This document shows, piece by piece, positions 1-11,168 of a stretch of 64,000 nt of DNA (positions are counted from its first letter, which is position 1; every line of letters begins with the position of its first letter). Where the stretch lies: positions 1,538,001 to 1,602,000 of the forward strand of contig JACDTU010000005.1 in the NCBI GenBank assembly GCA_022376465.1, read 5' to 3'. The position numbers and the translations under genes are program-made. The DNA comes from Cubamyces lactineus. Taxonomy: Eukaryota; Basidiomycota; Agaricomycetes; Polyporales; Polyporaceae. The notes below the pieces were generated by a model. It was not told the origin of the DNA and did not search any database. It saw only the letters and a program-made list of their open reading frames with translations.

Positions 1-94
1 GCTTACCAAGCTTCTCCGGCCGCTATCTTAGAAATGCCCGCGGCTCTCTTCGCGGGGCAATTGGATGGGATGACCGATCTCATGGCACTGACAT

Positions 95-104
95 CATATA
101 TATA
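95..104 (+). promoter_or_regulatory. TATA-like element upstream of the asaB-like gene
   Basis: A run of alternating T and A (TATATATA) lies about 120 bp before the start codon at 221, a usual place for a fungal TATA box. Position and composition are the only evidence. Confidence 0.35.
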
Positions 105-220
105 CTTCGTGTCAGGGTAACGGCAGGGCCAACAACACACTCTGGTATCGCCACCACCGGCACCGCAACCAGCCCAGCAGCAGAACACCAGCCTACTCGA
201 GACGTACTAGGATATCCGCC

Positions 221-1208
221 ATGACGTTCTCCACCGTCGACGCCGTCACCACCAAGCTCCAGTACTTCAGCCCTCCCGCGGACGGCTCGAAGCCGTACAA
301 CTACATCACCTGGTCCCCGAGCATGGGCGTCCCGCAGCGGAACTGGGAGAGGGTCCCGCACGACGTGCAGATCGAGAACCTCCGCGGCAAGGAGCACACC
401 GTCTCGCTCGACACGACCGGCTTCCAGTACTTCCGCCGCGCCGTCCCGCACACCACGTTCGAGAACGACGAGGTGATCGAGAAGGAGTACTACCCCCAGT
501 CCATCGAGCTCGTCAAGGAGCTCACCGGCGCGTCTCGCGTCGTCCCCTTCGACCATAGTGAGTACCGTACTTCCAAGCCTCGAATCCTTGCGCATACATG
601 AGGGGCAAAGCTCGCTAATCGTATGGTCCCATAGCGATCCGCCGCCGCCGCCCCGAGGAGACGGAGGACTCGCCCCAGAAGCGCCAGCCCGTGCCCCAGG
701 TGCACATCGACCAGACGCCGCAGTCCGCCGAGGCCCGCGTGCGGCGCCACCTCCCCGAGGAGGACGTGCCGAAGCTGCTCGCGGGGCGGTACCAGATCAT
801 CAACCTCTGGCGGCCGATCGCGCACCCCGCGTACGACTGGCCGCTCGCGCTGTGCGACTACCGCAGCGTGGACAGCAAGCGCGACCTCGTGCCGACGACG
901 CTCCGGTACCCCGACCGCGACGGGGAGACGTTCAGCGTCAAGTATAGCCCGGAGCATAAGTGGAAGTACTTGCGCGGGATGGAGCCGGACGAGTTCGTGC
1001 TGATCAAGTGGTGAGTGTTCATGTTGCGATGACTGGGCAGTGGTTGGAGGCTAGAATACTGACTGGGCCATCTCGCAGCTTTGACTCCAGGGACGACGGA
1101 AAGACGGCGCTCTTTACCCCGCATACCGCCTTTGAGGACCCGACGACCCCCAAGGATGCCCCCCTTCGCCAGTCGATCGAGCTCCGCCTTCTGGTGTTCT
1201 ACGACTAG
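221..1208 (+). CDS. asaB-like hydroxylase/desaturase (CmcJ/NvfI-type oxygenase family)
   Basis: Predicted 280-aa protein from three exons: 221-557, 635-1010 and 1079-1208. It matches the asaB/GA4-desaturase-like family, whose members are thought to be non-heme Fe(II)/2-oxoglutarate-type enzymes of fungal secondary metabolism. Conserved stretches visible in order are an N-terminal YNYITW segment, HTTFENDEVIEKEYY (about residue 75), RVVPFDHTIRRR spanning intron 1, NLWRPI, ALCDYRSVD, and near the C terminus LIKCFDS, which appears only after removing intron 2. Both introns are GT-AG. The C-terminal HTAFEDP and IELRLLVFYD are also typical. No biosynthetic core enzyme (PKS, NRPS, terpene synthase) is nearby, so the substrate cannot be inferred. 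The start is the first ATG of the open frame, about 120 bp after a TATA-like run. Confidence 0.9.
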
Positions 1209-3011
1209 TGATTGACGCACCGGCACATCGCAGCCTTCGGAGGAGTTCTCTCCTGTCTGTACACTAGTACCATGATTCGGATTCTGGGAAGTTCTCGGTG
1301 TAATCGCATGCTATCACTATAATCACCAATAGATCAGGCTTACCGGTTGGACATTGCGCAGATATTTGTGGCATTGCGTACTGCCACTCGGGCTGACAAT
1401 CTTGTAAACAAGGTCTGGAGGACCCTGAGTAGCCGATCCAACATATGCCGATGTTGGTGGAAATGCTGGGATTTGATGCTGGATACAAGTATGGTCACAA
1501 GGCCACATATCTGAGGGCCCTATGCTGCGTGCGATTCAGCACTAAAGGCAACGTTGCTCGGATGCAAATCGACCAGCGAGATCAACTCAGTAGCCCGTCC
1601 GAGCACAGAGGACAGGATTTCTGCGGAAGACGCCCCATTTCCTCGATCGCAAAGTAGCAAAGCGAAACCCGTACGTAGACTGAAGTTGTCTAGTAAGAGC
1701 ATACGGGTATACAGCGCATACAAGCCACCTCTTCTGCGCCATTGACACTCACCTGTTGGTTCATTCGCGTAGCAAGAGCGTGTCAGGGTCGTGCTTCTCG
1801 CGCGGCGCTATGCCACTGGTATACTGCCCCAGGAAATGCATCCGTACGCGCACGGTCATCTGAGAGAATCTAAGAATTAACCACTAGCACTTGACGTCGT
1901 ACAACAGCCTAGTGTAACTCACATTGAAGAGGCGTCTGGCTTCCCCGTCCACGAGATTTCGCGGACCATCACCACCTTAGTGACAGTGACAGTCGATGGT
2001 TCACGACCACCGCAGCGTACCCTTCATCTGGCTGCTTTGCTCATGGACTCAGCTTTGAGGATGCCAATGAGCGCGCTCAGGAGCGTTTGCGCCAACGATC
2101 AGTAGCAGCGAGCTCGACTCCCGTGAAGCCCACAAGAAAAACGTCGCCATCGGTCATAAGGTGAGGCTTGCCACTCTGTCGTAAATACCGAAAACCCCAC
2201 GCTCATGTAGACGTAAGCAGCCGGCCATCTCGAACCCCAACGTCTTCAGAGAAGCTTAAGAGCGCTTCTCCCAGGCGTTAGAAGATATGGGCCGTGCTTG
2301 AACGACGAATTTGACGGTGCAGACGAGATCGTTGCACAAAGACGTGTATTATAGCCGCGTCCCAAAGTTGAACTTGCCATACGAAGTCTACAGTGCTGGA
2401 AGTGACCCGAGAGCAGGACATACAATTATCAGAGAGTCTAGACAATGTCCATAACATGCGACGCATTGAGCACGTAGTCAGATGAAGCGAGAACTTGATA
2501 CTTACGTTCTGCGAGGTGTGTTAGGACTTGAGGCCTCCCAAAGACGCGCTCGAACCGAGAGAGCTCGACTCGGTCTCTGTTGTTGGCCATTGATTCATTT
2601 GCAATGATTGTCCGTCGGCCTCCCGCACAGAGGATTCTGGCGACCGTCACGCATCACCGGTCCATTTGGCTTACATTCTGCGGCAGCTCTGCAAGATCCG
2701 GTATGAGACGGCGCGCGTTATTTGAGGTAAGAGTGATGTGGGTGCGTCAGGAGACCGCAGCCCAGAGCCGCCCTGGCGTATCGGAAGAAGCCGACACCCA
2801 TATTAGGCAGGTGAGCAAGATCGTCGCGACAAATTGTATTTTCCAGAGGCACGCAGAGAAACTCTTTTATGATCATCTTACGTTCCACTTTCCTGGCCGC
2901 CCCTTTAGGCTTTAAGCTATAACACACAGGGCGCGAGGTATCGGTGGGATTGCTCGTCCCGCTTCCAACACTCAGCCTCCTTCACTCCTTTGCTCACACA
3001 CTTACCCCGCC
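1209..3011. other. Intergenic region, about 1.8 kb, no gene recognised
   Basis: Only short overlapping ORFs occur, none with a recognisable domain or a splice-consistent extension. The right end must hold the promoter of the MFS gene. I see no repeat or RNA gene. Confidence 0.5.
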
Positions 3012-5035
3012 ATGGAACCCATCCCCGACCCAGTTAAAAACTCAGATAGGAGCGAGGTGACTCTTGTAACCACTCTAGAGCGGGAAGTACCACAGTTCGA
3101 GATGTCTACCTTCAAAGATAGCTCGACTCCACACAATACGACTAGAGACTCCTCTCCTGCACGCTCGCATGCGTCGCGCTCGATGCTCCGGCATGCTGAG
3201 CCTCAGGAGGGTACGGCCATCCAGGAGCTTGCCCCCCTCGACAGAGGCGTCCGCGCCTGGACGTTCTGCGCATGCGGCTTCGTCGTCGAGATGATGGTCT
3301 GGGGTTTCCTCTTCAGGTACGAACAAATCTCGGTCGCAAGGGTGTATCGTGGCTGTATACCTCTAATCTAATGTTTTCCTCGACAGTTATGGTATCTTCC
3401 AAGGTGAATACCACGGTGGAGTGGGCGGCATATTCTCCACTGAGATGCTATCTCCTGGAATTTCTAGACTACTACACTCACCATCCACCCTTCAACACGT
3501 CGTCCCAAGTCTCGATTGCAGCTGTCGGAACTGTAGGCCTCGGGATACAGTATGGCGAGGTAACACCAGGCGTACCCCCGCACAGACATTTGGTGTATTC
3601 CTGACGATGGTTTACACGCACAGGTCCTCTTCCTTTCTGTGCTCTTCCGCAGGTACCCTGACTACATGCGCACGGCGATGTGGTGTGCCCTCGTGCTCTA
3701 CTTCCTCTGCCTCCTTGGCTCGAGCTTCGCAACCAAGGTCCGTCACTAACAGCCCCGCGCGCACGCCAGTCAGGAGGTTCACGGCATGTTTGTACTGATA
3801 CCGTGACTGTATTCTCGCAGGTGTGGCAGCTCATCCTCCTGCAAGGCGTCGGGCTCGGCTTCAGCGGCGGTTTCATGTACCTCCCAGTCATGATCCTCCT
3901 CCCACAGTGGTTCTCGGAACGCCGTGGGCTCGCCGGAGGGATCATCTTCGCAGGGACCGGCGTCGGCGGTAAGCACGCGTTCCCATCTCACCTTCCCCTG
4001 AGCGGCGCCGGTAATTCAAGCCTCTCCTGGGCGCGCTCAGGACCAAGATTCCTCGTGATTCGTGATGGTCCACTGAGTGCTGGCTGACGGCGGGTTGGCT
4101 TGGCAGGGTTCGTGTTCCCGTTCCTGCTGAACGCACTGCTGAACAACGTTGGGCTCCGATGGACCCTGCGTATCTGGGCGTTCATGACCTGCGTAAGCAC
4201 CGGCATCGCGTTCTACGGCGTACGCCCGCGTCTGCCCGTCCCGAAGTACTACGCCGGTCAGAGGCGGCCCCTCGCGCCGCGGATGGAGTACTTCAAGAGC
4301 CCACTTTTCCTGAGCTTCGTGCGTCTCCCGTCCCAGATGCGCATTCGCGCGAAGAGATAGCATGCAACTGACCCGATTCTGAACTGACCAATAGTCGCTC
4401 ACGTGCCTCATCCAAGGCCTCTCGTACTTCCCCGTCTCGCTCTACATCGCGTCATTCACGCAGACCGTCGCAACGCCGCTGACGGCGACGGTCGTGCTCT
4501 CGCTCTTCAACTCCGCGGGCGTCGTCGGCCAGGTCATCCTCGGCTACCTCACGGACCGCTTCGCGTACCCGTGGGTCATGCTCCTCAGCTCCGTCGGCAG
4601 CGCCCTCGCCGCGTTCTTCCTCTGGGGCTTCGCGAGCGGGCCCGCGCTCATCTACCCGTTTGCAATCATCTTCGGGGCTTTGGTCAGTGCAATTTCCGTG
4701 CCTGACGACGACAGCCAACTGACTGCTTACGATGATCATCGCAGAGCGGTGGATTCTCGTCGGTATGGCCGAACGCTGCGGTCGATTGCGCGGGGCGCAC
4801 CCCAGAGAACGCGGACATCACCTACGCAGGAACGGCCATGTTCAAGGGCGTCTCCGCCGTCATTGGGCCCATCGTCTCCGGCATCTTGCTCGAGGCGGGC
4901 AAGTCGTCCACCCTAGGGCACGGGTACGGCCGCGCGGGCTATGGCGCCGTCGAGATCTTCGTAGGCTCGTGTGCGCTCGCGACCGGGCTGGGGAGCATTA
5001 TCGTAGCGGCGACGAGGCAGCGCGTCGCGTCATGA
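3012..5035 (+). CDS. MFS transporter, monocarboxylate-transporter-like
   Basis: Predicted 488-aa plasma-membrane transporter from eight exons: 3012-3316, 3387-3403, 3468-3559, 3624-3737, 3821-3968, 4107-4318, 4395-4682 and 4745-5035. All introns are GT-AG. A hydrophilic, Ser/Thr-rich N-terminal tail of about 75 residues precedes the first membrane segment. Then come typical MCT-like features: SYGIFQDYY after helix 1, RRYPDY between helices 2 and 3, LPQWFSERRGLAGGI, a GLRWTLRIWAF segment, the second-half signature NSAGVVGQVILGYLTDR, and GGFSSVWPNAAVDCA. About 12 hydrophobic segments can be counted, the normal number. Exon 2 is only 17 nt but is required to give YGIFQD. Substrate is unknown; fungal relatives include monocarboxylate and riboflavin-type carriers. 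Confidence 0.9.
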
Positions 5036-5319
5036 GCGCATGTAAGCTGAAAGTCGCTGTAATGAAAAGCAAATGGCCGAAAACATCCGCAAGGATGACA
5101 GCAAGTCTTTCACCAGATCAACCAATATATAGGACTCCTGTGGCAGATACAAGGGGGTCGGGAAACGGTATACCGTCGATGATAGAAGAAACACGAGTGT
5201 GGTAGGTAGTAGGGATACAGAAGGAGGGTTAGTCATGCATAGACGACACGACTTGGCAGTGTAATAGATAGAGCCCTCCGGAGACAGTATGCACTTGCTC
5301 AGAATCATCTGCCTCTTCA

Positions 5320-8300
5320 TCACAGCACGCCGTTGCTGTCCTCGAGGTTTGTCGCGAACCGGCCTTGCTGGTATCCAGACGCGTTCGGGGGCTCGTTGCC
5401 CCCATGGCTCGGGTCATCCGTGTACGCCGAGATGTAATCAAAGTCATCATCCTGCCTGTAGTGTGTGAGGGGCCTCTGGGAAGGGTCCTCCGCAGGACGC
5501 AGGCCCTGTTCGCTTCCCCCTGGAGATAGGCTCCTAGGCACCCCACCAGGTGCCTGCAGGTTCGCAGACGGGTATGGAGAGGGGTAGGGCGAGTTCGGTA
5601 GCGGACGCTTCTTGACGTTCAGCGGACTCGTGTCTGCCAGGCCGGGGCTTTGCCTGCCTGTCTCCGGAACCAGAGTCCCGCTGGCGTTGCGCACAGGCCG
5701 CCTGAACGCTGCGGCGGAGATTGTGCGGACCCCTCCAGCCGAGAACGACGTGTTAGAGCCCGTGCTGCCGGGCAGGTTGTACAGTGAACCTGTCGTCGGC
5801 GGAGCCAGCGGCGTCTCGAGGGGCGTGCGGAACGGCGTCCCGTTCGAGCCAGCCGTGGGCGCAGGCGAGATGCGTGGCGGGAGGCTAGAGATGGACCTTT
5901 GTGCCTGATCGCTACCGTCGTTGCTGCCTGTAGGAGAGGCAGGTTGGGGAATTGCTTCTGGCACCGGAATTCTTGAGATCGGCGAGCTCGCTGAGCGGTC
6001 CCGTTGGCGCACATACATGCCCTCCAGTTTCGGGCTACTCGCTTGCGACGCGGACACCGAGGTTGGTGTGTCGAGCGATGGGCGAGGAGAGATACCGCGA
6101 CGTTGGTGCGGCGGGCTGTATTGGGGGCGCGGGCTCCATGACGTCGGCGCCTTGTCCACAGGGGAAATTGGTGGAGAGGACATCATGAGGGCGTCGAGTT
6201 CGCGAGAGACTTCGCGTGCCGCGGCTGCGTTTAGCGACTGCTCATCCATCGGGTCTTCCACAGGCGGCGGTGTCGGTATACGGGGTTGGGAAGGTGAAGG
6301 GGGCGAGCGATCACGATCACCCTCTGCAGGCGGTGCATCTGACGTCGGAGAAGCAGGTTGGGATGAACGACCAGCTGCAAGCACATTTGTTAGCTGCCGA
6401 AAACGTCGAGCAAGGCACGCACTTACCCTCATATGAACCTTGCGCATTTTGCAACTCATTCCCGGCACTGACAGGAGAGTTCTGAGATGGCTGAGCAGCC
6501 GCAGCCGCTTCCTCAGCATGCCTCTTGGCCATTTCCTGGTCGACATCGCTGACACCGCCAAACCTAACTCTCCTGTCTCCAGACTCTGACAACGATTCGT
6601 GCGACTCATTGCCATGACCAGGGGACATGTACGCTAGCCCACCCTCCTCTTCGGCCATAGATTGAGGTCGCGAGGCGGATCCTTGACCATAATCCTGCAC
6701 TGCAAACCCGCCTATAAAGGTGCTCGGAGGATTAGGGGGCGCCGCACCGACCGGGAGCTGCGGTCCGTCGGATGGGGTGTACATAGGCGGAGGTGGCGAG
6801 TACCGCTGGGGAGCAAAATCGGCGGCGCCCTTCACGTCTTGAAGTGGCGCGCCTGACGGTGCTGTAAAGCGACTCGAATTCGTACTCGGTCCTTGCCCGG
6901 AGGAACCTCCTGCCGCATTGTGATCAATTTCGAGCTTCTGACCTAGCGCCTGTGCGATACTGGACGAGAAGGACTCGTCGTTACGATCGATCTCAAGGGA
7001 CGGCGCGCGATCACCATCCCGGAGGGGCGGGGCGATGTATGGGTTGGTCGATACGGTACTGCCTCCCGAAGGGCCTGGGGGTGGACGGGGACCACCTGCT
7101 TTGACAGGGAACGTAGCGAAGCGGCCACCACGGGGACTAGCAACTTTGTCCTTCTCGGCGGCGCTTAGCGAGCTGACGTGTGGAGGAGCAGCCCCCGTCG
7201 GGAAGGTTCCAAACTCGCTAACCGGAGGGTTCGAATTGCGTGGAGAGGTAGGTTGGTCGGAGCTCCCGAACTGCCCGACGTTGAACCCAGACTCGTCGAC
7301 ATGAGGGAGTCCGCGATACCCGGCTAGGCCCGGCTGATCTTGCGCAGACATTGCCGACATCCGTCCCTCGGAAGGAGAAGGCACTGCAGGAAGTTCCGAA
7401 GCAGGAAGTGGACGAATCGTGCGTTGTGAGGGATTTGGGTTCGGGTCAGGAGAATAGTAGACGTCCGCCAGAGAGCGAGCAGCCTCTGCTACGAGGAACT
7501 CCGTACGAGCATGACCGGTGTAGTAAGGACGAGGCAATCCAGGTTGTGTAGGCTCCAGTGGTATTTCCTGAATGAGAACTGAGCGCATGCACTAAGCACA
7601 GTGTACTGCAGTACTTACAGATATCACAAGCTTCCCGAGCTCCCCGAGGATCTGCATATAGAACTCAGGGCGACGACCATAAGCGTCGAAGCTTGTGTGA
7701 ACGTACCGCCCCCTTTTCACAACATTCCAACAAGCCGCCGAACTTCAGGCCCATCCAGTTCCGCGCACTTGTACGCTTAAAGTCTCCTAACCTTGCTTCT
7801 TCAGTCATGATGTCGGTGTCCATGGCACGGATCTCGTCTCGGAGCCTGTTCAGGAGATCCGTCTGCTGTTGGAGGTTCTTGTTGTCCGGATTCATTTTAC
7901 TGAGCTTACGCTCGGCGGCCTCCGCATCGTTGAATACAGACTTGCGACGACGTTTCATCTCGTCGAGGGCTTCCTCGCGAGACCGGACAGCCTTCATATG
8001 TTCTCGTACTGCGATCTCATGGCTCGCGAAGGCGGCGAGCGCAGACGAGAAATGCAAGAGGAGTGTGGTGGAAGCGGTGAGTGTATCCTGCGCCAACGTT
8101 CACGATACGTCTCAGGAATGAAATGGAGGTGCGTACTGCAAGGTCTTCTCCTTCCCCTAGACCCCACACCTTCAGCGCCTCGGCCGCCTTGGCGAAGTCT
8201 GAGCTCAATCTCTGCAGCCTATCGCCTCGCTTAGACCAGACGGTAGGCTCAGCAGACACCATTCACGCACGAGTTCAGGATCCCCTTTTCCGCAGTGATG

Positions 8301-8398
8301 ACATCCTGCAGTGCACGCAGGTCCTGTTTGGCCGACAAGCCTGGGAGACCAGGCATGGTCGTGTTATGCGCGATCTTCCTTGCGGCCGACTTGAACAT
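5320..8398 (-). CDS. Pil1/LSP1-like BAR-domain (eisosome-type) protein with long disordered tail
   Basis: Predicted 939-aa protein from six exons read on the minus strand: 8398-8271, 8218-8137, 8087-7707, 7651-7619, 7567-6427 and 6374-5320. It starts MFKSAARKIAHNTT. The first 250 residues are helical and charged, with LQRLSSDFAKAAEALKVWG, GEGEDLADTL, KAVRSREEALDEMKRRRK, LLNRLRDEIRAMD and LKFGGLLECCEKG. This resembles the Pil1/LSP1 banana-shaped BAR fold that bends the plasma membrane at eisosomes. The remaining roughly 690 residues are rich in Pro, Ser, Gly and Asn, which is much longer than yeast Pil1 (about 340 aa). The tail ends in an acidic DDDFDYISAYTDD stretch. Exon 4 is only 33 nt and encodes ILGELGKLVIS. 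The assignment rests on pattern resemblance; another BAR family such as Ivy1-like is possible. Confidence 0.75.
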
Positions 8399-8866
8399 CT
8401 TGCCAGAGTCTCGTTCAGATGATGGTATGCGGTCAAGTGCCGCCTAGTAGGCGAGACAAAATGAGAGACGGGGTTGCCTGCTGCGCAGAAGGAGGATACG
8501 GATAGAGTTGAATTGGCGGATGCGCAGCGGCGGAATGAAGAGGGACGAAGGCACGTCATCCGACCTCTTGAGTCCAGTCAAGCTCTATAAACAGCGCCTC
8601 GATCACGCTCACTGCATCATCCACTCAGCGCCTCGCACCGCCCTCTCCCGTCCCTCACGACACGTTCGACAGTTCATCGCGTTCAGGGGCATACATGCAT
8701 GTTCAGGTTGGCATAGCGCATACAAGGCAAACATATTAATACAGCAGTCCTACGCTACATAGGAAAACTTGCCGAAAATAACTAGGTTCATACTAATACA
8801 GTACCGTTCTTCAGAGAGCAGTTTGAACGGGAGAGCAACCGTCACAAGACAAGACGAACAGCACAC
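8399..8866. other. Intergenic region, promoter side of the Pil1-like gene
   Basis: It lies between the Pil1-like start codon (8398) and the stop of the next minus-strand gene (8867). It has no coding signal, only short ORFs antisense to each other. Confidence 0.4.
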
Positions 8867-9935
8867 CTACAATCTATCATAGCCCGCAGGAAGGTCCAGC
8901 TTCCTACGCGAGATCACCAACGGCTCGCGCCACCATCCCATACGTTGCAGGTCTGGTCCCTTCTCGTCCACAGGCGAGGAGGCAGAAACTCCGATGTACA
9001 CAGTGTGCTCTGCTCGAGACTCCTTCGCGCTCTCTGCGATGCTGTCAAGGCGGACTGCCCCTTGAGATGGCCTGGGTTTCGACCAGTCCTTGAACAGACG
9101 ACGACGGGGTGCCCAAGAAGGCGGCTCCTCAGCTGCAGGTGGCTGTGGTAGCGGACGCTCGTGTGGCTGGTCAGGAAGCGGCTTGTTGACGAGTAGCCAG
9201 TCCATGCTCGCGAACGACGTAGGTGTCGTGATGAGCGGCGAATCCTCCTCAGATTCCGAGTCTGACTCCTCGACAGAGGGGAAGACCAGGTTCGCGGGCA
9301 CGTTCTCGCCCAGCTTCCTCCGCAGACGACGCATCTTCTCCCGCCGCATCGCTGCGTCGGTTGGGATGGAGAACGTGGGAGGGTCGAGAGAGGCCGTCAG
9401 CTGGTCGAAGGGCGGAGACCCGGGGATCGTCTCCAACTGAGGCTTGCGAGATAAGCTGGGCGTCGAGAGCTTCAGGAGCGGCGGCCGAGCCCGGGTGACG
9501 GGGTACGGACTGCGCCAGGCCTGGTCTGTTTCTGTGTGGACACGGATACTGGTCGTAGACTTGCGGGACGAGCTGGAGCTGCCGGACGCAACCGAGTCCG
9601 GGCTGTTCGCGCGGAGGGATCCTTCCTCGGACTTCGGCAACGACCTGCTGCGACCGTGCATTCTGAACGGGTTCCGCACAGTGATGGGGGACTTTGGTGG
9701 GACTTCTTCGACCTCTACTCTCTGGACTGGACGTCGAGGTAAGCGGCGGAGTTCTCAGCATCAAGTGGGATAGATACTCACTCCTGTACGTCAAGTCTAG
9801 CACGTGCGGTGTGCTACCGAGCACTTGCCCGAGCTTGTTGTTGGTCCGGATGAGCTTCGCGCGCTGCTCAGCCGTGAGCTCGTTGCGTGTAGGCGGGGGA
9901 GGGGGGAAGCGGATCACGCCGGCGGTAGCGGACAT
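8867..9935 (-). CDS. Conserved hypothetical protein, disordered
   Basis: Predicted 337-aa protein from two exons, 9935-9782 and 9726-8867, with a 55-bp GT-AG intron in phase 1. The N terminus (GVIRFPPPPPTRNELTAEQR, then LIRTNNKLGQVLG) is ordered-looking and of the kind conserved among basidiomycete unknowns. The rest is Ser/Pro/Arg-rich with a basic MRREKMRRLRRKLGE segment, then an acidic ESDSESEED run. It has no signal peptide, membrane span or known domain. The intron is supported because the exon-2 frame has no upstream ATG, whereas the exon-1 ATG gives a clean join. Function is unknown; phosphoregulated or nuclear protein is only a guess from composition. Confidence 0.65.
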
Positions 9936-11168
9936 CGTCGAGAGCACCTCAGAGCTGCAGTATAAACGAGTCGACGAAGGGGTAAGGCACGAGCGCGGAC
10001 GAGACAGAGACAAACAGATGATGAAACAGGAGGCAGGGGGAAGTGCAGGACAAGAAGACCACCAGGGTCGTCGCAGGTGTCGAGAGGGCGATGGTGGCAC
10101 CCCCATCGCGCGGATAGCGATTCATATACACCTCCATCGCCCAGGGCAGCTTCGCGTGCTAGACAAAAGGCCCACAAGCGCTGCACCCAGGATGTCGTAT
10201 ACGAGCCCGGCCCATCGCGGGGCACACAAAAGGGACGTCTTCGCAGGCTATCTAGAACGGCGAATATCAGCACAGCGCAGAGCTCCGTCCAGTCATGGGA
10301 GGAGCTTGTCCCAGTACGGCAGAAACAAGACAATAAGATGCGGGCGCCTATGTCTTCGCGGCGCATGCGGCGTACATAACGCCATGGAAAGCGGAAGTGC
10401 GCGCACGCTGGATCTGTAGATGAGAGTCAGTATAAAACAATAGCTCGCGCGATCAAGACTCCATGGCTAGACAAGGTCGGGCCGTAACCGATCGTTTTTA
10501 TATGAAAGGAACGCGATGGGCTCGGTGGCGTGTACGCACGCTGCAATGACCGTCGTTCCTTCTAGCGGTACCGAAGCTACTCGCGGCCCTGTAAATCACG
10601 GCTGACACAATAGGTTACGTGAATTTTGGCGGTATAGTTGAACATAGTCCAATGGAAGATCCTAGGGTAAGCATACCAAGGGGGGCCACAAGCGCTCCGT
10701 AGTGGAATTTAAATGCAACTCGGAGAAGGCCCCCGTCGACTGCGAGTTGAGGGTGCCATTATCATTGGCAACGTTGGGAGCCATTGGCGCAACGTATGTG
10801 ACCCCTTGCTTGGACAGGAAACTTGAACACGTCGATATCTCGCAGGAGCCCAGTGACGTTCGTGATGGTTCGTGGATGAGTGTGGTCGCGCATTAGACGC
10901 CCTAGGACCGCGTCCTACAGCTCTGTCCTCATCTTCGCGCCCGGAGGCTACCACAGTAGGCCAGCATCGATGCCGAGTGTGGCACAAGAATTCTGCGCAA
11001 CGAGAGAATCATATAGCATAACAGTGTCATGAGTGTATTACAATGCGTGGGGTTCCATAGTATCACCAAAGTCCATGAGTAGCTGTGAGTAGATAGATAT
11101 AGTATTGCCGATGACGCGCGCGCAGAGAGGCTTCTGCCAGTTCTGCCAGTGGTACCCTCGAAACGCAC
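9936..11168. other. Intergenic region, about 1.2 kb
   Basis: It separates the 5' end of the conserved hypothetical gene and the 3' end of the IKS1-type kinase. I saw no coding region with a usable start and splice pattern, and no repeat. Confidence 0.45.

Noticed and set aside
221..5035. Secondary-metabolite cluster of the asaB-like oxygenase and MFS transporter
   Set aside because: They are adjacent and co-oriented, but 1.8 kb apart with no core synthase, so a cluster claim is unsupported.
5921..6436. Long plus ORF opposite the Pil1-like gene
   Set aside because: Antisense shadow of the low-complexity tail coding region.
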